Assembly (NCBI GenBank): GCA_017848155.1
Contig: JAGAKC010000184.1
Location: 1-7,738, forward strand
From: Oscillospiraceae bacterium
GTDB lineage: Bacteria > Bacillota > Clostridia > Oscillospirales > Ruminococcaceae
DNA length: 7,738 nt
Reading direction: 5' to 3'
In this document: piece by piece, positions 1 through 6,021 of the stretch
How positions within the stretch are numbered: position 1 is the first letter of the stretch
How the letters are laid out: each line of letters starts with the position of its first letter
Notes under the pieces: generated by a model
Databases searched by the model: none
What the model saw: only the letters and a program-made list of their open reading frames with translations
What the model was told of the DNA's origin: nothing
Program-made: the position numbers and the translations under genes

Positions 1-2
1 AC

Positions 3-794
3 ATCTTCCGTCTTAACGACCCGATGTTTGCGGAGCTTACAGAGGTGTTTGATTTCAGCTATATCACGGTCAACATGAACGACCTGAAACAGCGGCTGCG
101 TATCAATACCCCTGTATTACTGGAGTTTCCTGCGCTGGCAAAGCTCTCCCCTGCCATAATCGGTCTTGCACAAAGCCAGATACACGGCAGGATATCAATG
201 ACACGATTAAGGGGCAGCTACCCCTTGCTTGGAGTAAAGGAAGCTGCTGCAATGGTGCACGGACTTAAAAACTCGGTGCCCGTGCCTGTTGACATCTGCC
301 CGATGAACAAGCATAAAACCGCTCTTGACAGCGCACTCAAATTCTCCCGTGCAGGTATCGACAGCCTTACGATGTGTTTGGGCGTGCCCGGAAGCTATGC
401 TTCTATAGAGGAATTTGTATTCACACTTATGTCGGTGCATGAGGTGATACTGAAAGAGATAAACATGGCAGGTCTTTGCAAGGCTGCGGTGTACCACCAG
501 CTGGTATTCGGAAAGGCAGCAGGCGACAGTATCGCTTATGTGATGCGGCTTCTGGATACAGATATACTGGGGCTTCGAAATGCTGATACAGGTCAGCGTG
601 TGCCGCTTAAAGTGACGCTTAAGGACAAGATGCGCCTTCAGAAGAATTTCGTCAGCGCACTTGAAAACTTCATAGACAGCGAGGAGATACCCGACGACCT
701 TGCATACGACATCTGTGAAGCTATAAAGAGATACGACACATCACTGTTTGACCAGCAGCTGATGTATACTCCCCCGAAAGGGACGCTTCAATAA
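3..794 (+). CDS. Homocitrate synthase/HMGL-like TIM-barrel protein, 5' end missing
   Basis: This is a 3' fragment. The frame is open from base 3, and the first ATG, at 24, has no ribosome binding site before it, so the true start lies outside the window. Numbered from that Met, residues 85-140 line up without gaps with the late-barrel part of NifV/LeuA-type enzymes as I know them: strand VPVDIC, then a helix, then AGIDSLTMCLGVPGS and an EEFVFTL helix. Where those enzymes have the metal-binding H-x-H-N-D, this protein reads C92-P-M94-N95-K96, so the two His and the Asp are replaced. It is therefore probably not a standard acyl-transferring enzyme. The C-terminal 80 residues are helical and unassigned. 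The fold assignment is an inference from pattern, and the substrate is unknown. It is followed after 26 bp by the HAD phosphatase gene on the same strand. Confidence 0.6.
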   Translation: MFRLNDPMFAELTEVFDFSYITVNMNDLKQRLRINTPVLLEFPALAKLSPAIIGLAQSQIHGRISMTRLRGSYPLLGVKEAAAMVHGLKNSVPVPVDICPMNKHKTALDSALKFSRAGIDSLTMCLGVPGSYASIEEFVFTLMSVHEVILKEINMAGLCKAAVYHQLVFGKAAGDSIAYVMRLLDTDILGLRNADTGQRVPLKVTLKDKMRLQKNFVSALENFIDSEEIPDDLAYDICEAIKRYDTSLFDQQLMYTPPKGTLQ

Positions 795-820
795 ATATAG
801 AAAGAACAAGGAAAAGAGAT

Positions 821-1624
821 ATGATAAAGCTGATAGCATCGGATATGGACGGCACGCTGTTGGATGAAAACAAACAGCTGCCCTCTGATTTTTACGAGGT
901 GATAGACTCTCTTCATGAAAAGGGCATCCGCTTCACAGTGGCAAGCGGACGTACCTACGCGGCGCTTGCTCACCTTTTCAAGGAGGAATACCTCACAAAG
1001 ATCGATTTCATCTGCGACAACGGCGCATATATCGTGCATGAGGGCAGGACAGTCGACATTACTCCTCTCGACCGTGCGACATTTGAGGAATTCGTAAAGG
1101 AAGCTGAAAAGATAGGCGGATTCAGACTGCTTGTTTGCGCGGTTGACGGTACATACCACCTGCCATGTGACCCTGACTTCGACAGGGAGGTCGCAAGATT
1201 CTACAAGAATCACATAGAATGTGATGATCTTATGTCGGTAAATGACACGATCTACAAGCTGGCAGTTTGCGATATGCAGGGCGCACAGGAGCGTGGAAAG
1301 CCTGCTCTTGATGCTGTATTCGGTGACAGGCTCAATATCCAGGTGTCAGGTCCTATCTGGATGGACGTTATGCGTGGCGGCGTCAGCAAGGGTGCAGCAC
1401 TTAAAAAGCTTTCAGAGATACTCGGTGTGGACAGAAGCGAGGTAATGGCATTCGGCGACTACTTCAATGACCTTGACATGCTGCAGAGCGCAGGAGTGAG
1501 CTTCGCAATGGAAAACGGCAATGAAACTGTAAAGCAGTACGCAGACCACATAGCGGAAAGCAATACACGCAGCGGAGTCACGAAGGCTATAAAGCAATAT
1601 GTGCTCAGCGAGGTGACTATATGA
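821..1624 (+). CDS. Cof-type HAD-IIB family phosphatase
   Basis: This is a cytoplasmic Mg-dependent phosphatase of the Cof/YbiV type, 267 aa, the normal length of the family (about 260-290). All four HAD motifs are visible: motif I DMDGTLLD with nucleophile Asp8 and acid/base Asp10; motif II VASGR with Ser42; motif III Lys190 in GGVSKGAAL; and motif IV FGDYFNDLDM with Asp213, Asn216 and Asp217. The C2-type cap lies between motifs II and III (about 80-185). Family members dephosphorylate sugar phosphates, FMN or PLP, but the sequence does not tell which. The start is supported by an AAGG at 808-811 nine bases before the ATG. The 3' end overlaps the next start codon as ATGA, which suggests translational coupling. 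Confidence 0.93.
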   Translation: MIKLIASDMDGTLLDENKQLPSDFYEVIDSLHEKGIRFTVASGRTYAALAHLFKEEYLTKIDFICDNGAYIVHEGRTVDITPLDRATFEEFVKEAEKIGGFRLLVCAVDGTYHLPCDPDFDREVARFYKNHIECDDLMSVNDTIYKLAVCDMQGAQERGKPALDAVFGDRLNIQVSGPIWMDVMRGGVSKGAALKKLSEILGVDRSEVMAFGDYFNDLDMLQSAGVSFAMENGNETVKQYADHIAESNTRSGVTKAIKQYVLSEVTI

Positions 1625-1956
1625 ACATACAGATATTCGGCAAGTCAAAGTGCTTCGACACGAAAAAAGCAGAGCGCTGGTTCAAGGAACGTGGAATCAG
1701 ATACCAGTTCATAGATGTGCTGTCAAAGGGACTCAGCAAGGGCGAGCTTGACAGTGTGGTCAAGGCGCTTGGCGGAAGCATCGACGCAGTGATAGACGAA
1801 AATGCAAAGGAATATGCGGAGATAAAGTATCTCTATGACGACGCAAAGCCTGAAAAGCTGACGGAGCGTCCTAAGCTGTATAAAACTCCGATAGTAAGAA
1901 ACGGCAAACAGGCAACCACAGGGTACAAGCCTGAAATATGGAAGGAATGGGAATAA
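1621..1956 (+). CDS. ArsC/Spx-family thioredoxin-fold protein
   Basis: This is a small 111-aa protein of the arsenate reductase (ArsC)/Spx superfamily (COG1393 type). The N-terminal strand IQIFGKSKC places Cys11 where the catalytic cysteine of this family sits. The segment FKERGIRYQFIDVLSKGLSK is the usual second strand-helix unit, and the end has the RPKLYKTPIV...TGYKPEIW pattern with the cis-Pro region (TP near 89). Cys11 is the only cysteine, so neither the CxxC of Spx nor a resolving cysteine is present. Any redox chemistry would need an external thiol. No ars genes or RNA polymerase context is nearby, so a true arsenate reductase role is unlikely, and it may be a generic thiol oxidoreductase. 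The start overlaps the HAD gene by 4 bp, which supports coupling. Confidence 0.82.
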   Translation: MNIQIFGKSKCFDTKKAERWFKERGIRYQFIDVLSKGLSKGELDSVVKALGGSIDAVIDENAKEYAEIKYLYDDAKPEKLTERPKLYKTPIVRNGKQATTGYKPEIWKEWE

Positions 1957-1960
1957 ACAA

Positions 1961-3238
1961 ATGGCAGATGTGATTATGATAATCATTCTCGTGGCGCTTT
2001 CAGCGTTCTTCTCGGCGAGCGAAACAGCTCTCTCCAGCGCAAACAAGATACGCCTTAAGAGCATGGCGGATAACGGCTCAAAGGGTGCGGAGCGTGCGCT
2101 GAGAGTAATCAAAAAATATGACAAGACCATCACCACTATACTTATAGGAAATAATATCGTAAACATCGCATGTTCATCTATCGCAACACTGCTGACAATA
2201 AATCTGATGAACAAGATGAACGCAGGCTCAGGCGATGAATTCGGCTCACTGGTATCAACAATAGCGACCACGATCATAGTACTTATTTTCGGTGAGGTAC
2301 TCCCCAAGAGTATTGCAAAGGATCATGCAGAGGGATTCAGTATAATGGTGTCCGCGCCTATCAGCATGCTGATGTTCATATTCACACCCTTTTCCGCATT
2401 GTTCATACTGCTGAAACAGGGTGTTGCAAAGCTCTTCCGCACAAAGGAGAGCGTAAGCATGACCGAGGAGGAGCTTAAAGTAATCATCGACGAGATCGAG
2501 GATGAGGGCGTACTTGAAACACAGGAATCAAACCTTGTGCGCAGTGCACTGGAATTTGATGAGATAACAGTGGACGAGATAATCACTCCCCGTGTAAGCA
2601 TAGTTGCGGTGGATATCTCCGAAACAGTGGACAATGTACGTGAAAAGTTCCTGACAGAGGAATACTCCCGTATGCCCGTTTACGAAAAGACTCTTGACAA
2701 TATCATCGGTATCATTACCGAAAAGGACTTCTTCAAGGCATACGAAAAGAGCCATGATTTCAGCATAAAGAGCATACTTCAGGAAACTATCTACCTGCCG
2801 CATATGCTGAAGATATCTGAAGTGCTTAAGACCATGCAGAAGCAGAAATGCCATATAAGTGTGGTGCTTGACCAGCACGGCGGTACGCTTGGTATCGTGA
2901 CCATGGAGGATATCCTTGAAGAGCTGGTGGGCGAGATATGGGACGAGAGCGATGAGGTAAAGGCGCCTGTAACACCCATAACTGATGATTCCTTTGAGAT
3001 ATACGGCGAGGTATCGCTCAATTCCCTGCGCCGCTACTTCAACACCCACGACATCGAGCTTGAGATCGAAAGTGAAGCTCACACAGTTGCAGGCTGGGTG
3101 CTGGAGCTTTTCGGAAGCATTCCCAAAAGCGGCGATGTGCATAAGACAGACGACTACATCGTGACCGTGCTCGACGCAGAGAATCTCCGTGTTGGCAAGG
3201 TACGGATGGAGATAACAAAAAAGACGGAAAACGACTGA
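1961..3238 (+). CDS. CNNM/CorC-family (HlyC/TlyC-like) membrane protein with CBS pair
   Basis: This 425-aa protein has the full layout of the family long called hemolysin-like and now seen as Mg2+/divalent-cation exporters. An N-terminal DUF21 membrane domain (about 1-160) contains the FFSASETAL signature at 16-24 and GEVLPKSIAK at 111-120, with hydrophobic segments near 4-20, 58-82, 97-115 and 128-152. Two CBS motifs follow (about 207-262 from ITPRVSIVAVD, and about 272-327 with GGTLGIVTMEDILEELVGEI). A C-terminal CorC_HlyC transporter-associated domain occupies about 340-420. It is probably in the cytoplasmic membrane with the CBS pair as a cytosolic nucleotide sensor. The GGAAGGAA ribosome binding site lies inside the end of the preceding gene, with only 4 bp between the stop and this ATG. 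A haemolytic role is not supported. Confidence 0.93.
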   Translation: MADVIMIIILVALSAFFSASETALSSANKIRLKSMADNGSKGAERALRVIKKYDKTITTILIGNNIVNIACSSIATLLTINLMNKMNAGSGDEFGSLVSTIATTIIVLIFGEVLPKSIAKDHAEGFSIMVSAPISMLMFIFTPFSALFILLKQGVAKLFRTKESVSMTEEELKVIIDEIEDEGVLETQESNLVRSALEFDEITVDEIITPRVSIVAVDISETVDNVREKFLTEEYSRMPVYEKTLDNIIGIITEKDFFKAYEKSHDFSIKSILQETIYLPHMLKISEVLKTMQKQKCHISVVLDQHGGTLGIVTMEDILEELVGEIWDESDEVKAPVTPITDDSFEIYGEVSLNSLRRYFNTHDIELEIESEAHTVAGWVLELFGSIPKSGDVHKTDDYIVTVLDAENLRVGKVRMEITKKTEND

Positions 3239-3257
3239 TGTCAGAAAGGATATCACC

Positions 3258-4175
3258 ATGACAGTTGAACAGCTTCAGAAAAAGATAGTTGAGCTCAAAA
3301 AGGAAAATGATATCTGCATACTCGCACACAGCTATCAGAGCCGTGAGATATGCGAAATAGCGGATATCGTCGGCGACAGCTTCAAGCTGAGCGTGGAAGC
3401 TCAGAAGGTGAAAAACAGGAAGATCGTGATGTGCGGCGTGCACTTCATGGCAGAAACAGCAAAGCTGCTCTCCCCCGACAAAACGGTGGTGATAGCCTCT
3501 GACGAAGCAGGATGTCTCATGGCCGAGCAGTTCACTCCCGAAGATGTTCTGCGCTTCAAGGAAACAAATCCCAACTACAAGGTGGTATCCTATATCAATA
3601 CGACTGCGGCACTGAAATGCGTGACAGATGTATGCGTGACCTCTTCCTCGGCTGTGGAGATAGTCGGAAAGCTGCCCGACCGTGATATACTGTTTATACC
3701 CGACCCGAATCTCGGAGATTTCGTGCAGAAAGCATACCCCGAAAAGAACATAGTTTGCTGGAACGGCGGCTGCCCCGTGCACGGAAAGATGACCGCCGAG
3801 GACGTTAAACGGATAAGGGCAAAATTCCCCGAGGCAAAGTTCCTCGTTCATCCCGAATGTCCCCCCGAGGTATGTGAGGGCGCAGACTACATAGGCTCTA
3901 CAGCAGGCATAATCGCCTACGCAAGAAAGAGCGATGCAGAACAGTTCATCATAGGTACTGAAATAAGCATCACCGAACAGCTGTCCTACGAGATGCCGCA
4001 TAAGCGTTTTGTAAATCTCTCAAAGCGGCTGATATGCTCGGATATGAAGATAACCACACTGACCGATGTATACGACGCTGTATGCGGCAGAGGCGGTCTG
4101 GAGATAACCTTTGACGATGACACTGCGGCAAAGGCTCGCCGCTGCATCGACGAGATGATAAGACTCGGCGGATGA
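3258..4175 (+). CDS. nadA: Quinolinate synthase NadA
   Basis: NadA condenses iminoaspartate with dihydroxyacetone phosphate to quinolinate in de novo NAD synthesis and needs a [4Fe-4S] cluster. At 305 aa this is the short, typical form. Recognisable blocks are AHSYQSRE (His24, Tyr26 in the substrate pocket), CGVHFMAETAKLLSP at 59-73, SDEAGCLMA with Cys86, SYINTTAALK at 111-120, NGGCPVHGKM with Cys172, HPECPPEV, GTE at 233-235 and LICSDMK with Cys260. Cys86, Cys172 and Cys260 match the three cluster ligands of characterised NadA proteins. The AAAGGA at 3245-3250 lies seven bases before the ATG. The usual partners nadB and nadC are not in the window, so the substrate must come from an enzyme encoded elsewhere. 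A terminator follows directly, making this the last gene of the run. Confidence 0.97.
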   Translation: MTVEQLQKKIVELKKENDICILAHSYQSREICEIADIVGDSFKLSVEAQKVKNRKIVMCGVHFMAETAKLLSPDKTVVIASDEAGCLMAEQFTPEDVLRFKETNPNYKVVSYINTTAALKCVTDVCVTSSSAVEIVGKLPDRDILFIPDPNLGDFVQKAYPEKNIVCWNGGCPVHGKMTAEDVKRIRAKFPEAKFLVHPECPPEVCEGADYIGSTAGIIAYARKSDAEQFIIGTEISITEQLSYEMPHKRFVNLSKRLICSDMKITTLTDVYDAVCGRGGLEITFDDDTAAKARRCIDEMIRLGG

Positions 4176-4183
4176 CAAATAAG

Positions 4184-4212
4184 AAAAGGGACGTTTTATT
4201 CGTCCCTTTTTT
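4184..4212 (+). terminator. Rho-independent terminator after nadA
   Basis: A perfect 10-bp stem AAAAGGGACG (4184-4193) pairs with CGTCCCTTTT (4201-4210) around a 7-base loop. The T run extends through 4207-4212. It lies 8 bases after the nadA stop codon and closes the plus-strand gene run. Confidence 0.9.
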
Positions 4213-4216
4213 CATA

Positions 4217-4247
4217 TGAAAATGCCCCGTGATATCCTCACGGGGCA
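4217..4247 (-). terminator. Rho-independent terminator of ackA
   Basis: A perfect 10-bp stem is formed by TGCCCCGTGA (4223-4232) and TCACGGGGCA (4238-4247) with a 5-base loop. Read on the minus strand it is followed by TTTTCAT, a short U tract. It lies about 20 bases beyond the ackA stop codon and abuts the nadA terminator, so the two convergent transcripts are insulated. The U tract is modest, but the GC-rich stem is strong. Confidence 0.8.
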
Positions 4248-4267
4248 AAAAGTATCTTTAGTAACGA

Positions 4268-5476
4268 TTACTTGTTAAGACCCTCTACCAGATCACGTGT
4301 ATCACGTGCGATAAGCAGCTCCTCGTTTGTGGGAACTACCCATACCTCTACCTTGGAATCGGGAGCGGAGATCTTAGCCAGCTTGCCGCGCAGACCTGCG
4401 TTAGCGTTCTCGTCGAGCTTGATACCAAGCACCTCCATGTTGCGGCAAACGTCAGCACGCAGATCATCGGAGTTCTCACCGATACCGCCTGTAAACAGAA
4501 CAGCGTCAAGACCGTTCATAGCAGCAGCATAGGAACCGATGTACTTCTTGATCTCATAGCGGAGCATCTCACCTGCAAGGATAGCTCTCTTGTTGCCCTC
4601 AGCGGCAGCAGCGGAGATATCACGGTTATCGCTGGAGATACCGGAGATGCCGAGGAAGCCGGACTTCTTGTTGAGGTAATCGCTTGTTTCGGAGGGTGTC
4701 ATGCCCAGCTTGTTTGCAACGAATGTAACAGCGGAGGGGTCAACACAGCCGGAACGTGTACCCATGATAACACCGTCAAGGGGAGTAAAGCCCATGGATG
4801 TATCAACGGACTTGCCGCCGTCAACAGCAGTGATGGAAGAGCCGTTGCCAAGGTGGCAGGAAACTATCTTGAGGTCCTTGATGTCCTTGCCCATAGCCTC
4901 TGCAAGAGCCATGGAAACGAAACGGTGAGATGTACCGTGGAAGCCGTACTTTCTTACGTGGTACTTCTCATAGCACTCGTAAGGCATACCGAACATGTAA
5001 GCCTTTTCGGGCATCGTCTGGTGGAATGCTGTATCGAATACAACTACCTGAGGAGTTGTTTCGGGAATTACCTTCTTGCATGCCCAGAGAGCCAGTGCGT
5101 GGGGGTGGTTATGTACGGGAGCAAGCTCTGCAAGGTCGTCTATCTTCTGGATTACCTCGTCTGTTACAAGAGTTGTCTTGTCGAATACCTCTGCGCCCTG
5201 CACGATACGGTGACCTACAGCGGATACCTCGCTCATGCTGTCCAGTACCTTAGCGTCGCCTGTTGTAAGTACCTCTACCAGCTTCTCAAAAGCCTCTGTA
5301 TGTGTGGGGAATGTGCAGTCCATATCAACAGTTGCACCTGTGTAAGCGGTGTGCTTGATGTGACCGTCGATACCGATACGGTCGCAGTTACCCTTAGCGA
5401 TAACGCTCTCGTCCTCCATATTGATGAGCTGATACTTCAGCGAGGAGCTGCCTGCATTGATTACCAGAATCTTCAT
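4268..5476 (-). CDS. ackA: Acetate kinase AckA
   Basis: AckA interconverts acetyl phosphate plus ADP with acetate plus ATP, the ATP-yielding step of acetate fermentation in the cytoplasm. The 402-aa length is typical. Residues match those mapped in the Methanosarcina enzyme: Asn7 in NAGSSSLKY, Arg90 in VGHRIVQGAE, His122, Asp148 in FDTAFH, His180 in GFHGTSHRFV, HLGNGSS at 208-214, Arg241 in GTRSG, GGIGEN at 330-335 and Glu385 in NEE. The minus-strand ribosome binding site AAAGGAAAA (complement of 5486-5494) lies ten bases or so before the ATG, and a clear promoter is further upstream. The gene stands alone; phosphotransacetylase (pta), often adjacent, is absent here. Large open frames on the opposite strand within this gene are shadows. 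Confidence 0.98.
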   Translation of the reverse strand: MKILVINAGSSSLKYQLINMEDESVIAKGNCDRIGIDGHIKHTAYTGATVDMDCTFPTHTEAFEKLVEVLTTGDAKVLDSMSEVSAVGHRIVQGAEVFDKTTLVTDEVIQKIDDLAELAPVHNHPHALALWACKKVIPETTPQVVVFDTAFHQTMPEKAYMFGMPYECYEKYHVRKYGFHGTSHRFVSMALAEAMGKDIKDLKIVSCHLGNGSSITAVDGGKSVDTSMGFTPLDGVIMGTRSGCVDPSAVTFVANKLGMTPSETSDYLNKKSGFLGISGISSDNRDISAAAAEGNKRAILAGEMLRYEIKKYIGSYAAAMNGLDAVLFTGGIGENSDDLRADVCRNMEVLGIKLDENANAGLRGKLAKISAPDSKVEVWVVPTNEELLIARDTRDLVEGLNK

Positions 5477-5537
5477 GTTTCAAAATTTTCCTTTCATATT
5501 CTTTCAACCGCTGTATTGCGGAAATAATTCACATAAT

Positions 5538-5566
5538 ATTTTATACCTTTTTCTCTGAAAAATCAA
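5538..5566 (-). promoter_or_regulatory. Sigma-A-type promoter of ackA
   Basis: On the minus strand a -35 box TTGATT (complement of 5561-5566) is followed by a 17-base spacer and a -10 box TAAAAT (complement of 5538-5543). This would give a 5' untranslated region of about 55 bases before the ackA ATG. An overlapping TATAAA is also available with a shorter, 15-base spacer. No operator-like repeat is obvious in the untranslated region. Confidence 0.6.
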
Positions 5567-5627
5567 GTGCTTTAATAAAAAAATATATAATTATGTAAAA
5601 ATTCGTGCGCTTTTCTGTAAAAGACAC

Positions 5628-5656
5628 TTGTAAAGCGAGTTAATTTGTGATATAAT
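5628..5656 (+). promoter_or_regulatory. Strong extended -10 promoter of the structured RNA
   Basis: The -35 box TTGTAA (5628-5633), a 17-base spacer and a perfect -10 box TATAAT (5651-5656) are present, with an extended -10 TG at 5648-5649. Predicted transcription starts at about 5662-5664, right at the first base of the outer stem of the RNA described next. It is arranged divergently from the ackA promoter with 61 bases between the two -35 boxes. Confidence 0.8.
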
Positions 5657-5661
5657 ATAAA

Positions 5662-5823
5662 GTGCGACACAACTGAATAATTTTTTGGGATAAGTATACA
5701 CTTTTATTATGGTAAAAGTGCATGCTCTTTTTTCGTATACTTTTCTCAAAGGATTCGGAAGTTGTGTCGCAGCAATCGGAGTTATGCATTTTTCGGTGCG
5801 TAGCTTCGGCTGCGCACTTTTTT
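5662..5823 (+). ncRNA. Unassigned structured RNA (sRNA or attenuator leader), ~160 nt
   Basis: From the predicted start the transcript can fold into one long rod. The outer stem is 12 perfect bp, TGCGACACAACT (5663-5674) with AGTTGTGTCGCA (5760-5771). Inside it, GAAT (5675-5678) pairs with ATTC (5753-5756) beyond a 3-base bulge. After an internal loop, TTTGGGA (5684-5690) pairs with TCTCAAA (5744-5750) with one G-U, then comes one T-T mismatch. Next, AAGTATAC (5692-5699) pairs with GTATACTT (5735-5742). The apex is ACTTTTA/TAAAAGT (5700-5706/5713-5719) with a 6-base loop. A 15-base strand (5720-5734) stays unpaired on the 3' side. A linker (5772-5795) and a terminator hairpin complete the RNA. 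I see no SRP, tmRNA, RNase P or known riboswitch motif. The rod with a one-sided bubble loosely recalls 6S RNA, but it is shorter. It precedes the gene at 5852 by 28 bases, so a leader role is equally possible. Confidence 0.65.
5796..5823 (+). terminator. Strong rho-independent terminator with UUCG loop
   Basis: A 9-bp stem GTGCGTAGC (5796-5804) pairs with GCTGCGCAC (5809-5817), including one G-U pair, closed by a TTCG tetraloop and followed by six T (5818-5823). It sits between the promoter at 5628 and the ribosome binding site at about 5840, so it either ends a small RNA or controls entry into the downstream genes. Confidence 0.9.
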
Positions 5824-5851
5824 ATTTCATTTTACTTTAGGAGGATAATGT

Positions 5852-6016
5852 ATGAAAGCAAAGAGGATCAGGGCAGTTTTGGGCGCAGGAGTTATTGCTT
5901 GCGCCGGTACAGCGTTTGGAGGGTGTGGAGGAACACCCTTTGATGTAATGTCAACAGCTGAAATAACTTTCAGCGACTATAGCGGACAGGCAAATCAGCA
6001 TCTTAGGGAGGAATAA
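5852..6016 (+). CDS. Small signal-peptide/lipoprotein-like ORF, 54 aa
   Basis: This small open frame has a strong ribosome binding site (AGGAGG, 5839-5844, seven bases before the ATG). The N-terminus MKAKRIRAVLGAGVIACAGT is a basic start followed by a short hydrophobic stretch ending in VIAC (Cys17), and a second candidate FGGC has Cys25. Either could be a lipoprotein cleavage site, though neither lipobox is ideal. The mature part is only about 30-37 residues and ends in a polar tail. It may be a genuine small exported peptide or the remaining N-terminus of a larger lipoprotein. The next gene starts 5 bases after the stop and its ribosome binding site (AGGGAGG, 6005-6011) lies within this ORF, so translation is probably coupled. 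I do not recognise a family. Confidence 0.6.
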   Translation: MKAKRIRAVLGAGVIACAGTAFGGCGGTPFDVMSTAEITFSDYSGQANQHLREE

Positions 6017-6021
6017 TAAAT

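Noticed and set aside
2528..4001. Long minus-strand open frames antisense to the CorC-like gene and nadA
   Set aside because: They overlap confidently identified genes, have Cys/His/Tyr-rich compositions typical of reverse frames, and match no family.
4853..5527. Plus-strand open frame of 224 codons across acetate kinase
   Set aside because: It is antisense to a gene with all AckA motifs, is unusually rich in Cys, Tyr and Leu, and has no ribosome binding site; it is a shadow.
5702..5733. Early terminator from the apical hairpin plus CTCTTTTTTC
   Set aside because: The stem is almost all A-T and six bases separate it from the T run, so it would terminate poorly; the strong terminator is at 5796.
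5663..5771. Retron-like non-coding RNA (12-bp inverted repeats flanking a long hairpin)
   Set aside because: No reverse transcriptase gene lies downstream in the window, and no msr-like multi-hairpin segment or priming guanosine context follows the first repeat.
5663..5771. Small bacterial SRP (4.5S-type) RNA
   Set aside because: Length and rod shape fit, but the conserved symmetric loop and GGAA-type apical tetraloop are absent; the apex is an AT-rich stem with a 6-base loop.
5663..5771. Integron attC recombination site
   Set aside because: The CAAC/GTTG ends are reminiscent, but they do not fit the RYYYAAC and GTTRRRY consensus, and no cassette array or integrase is present.
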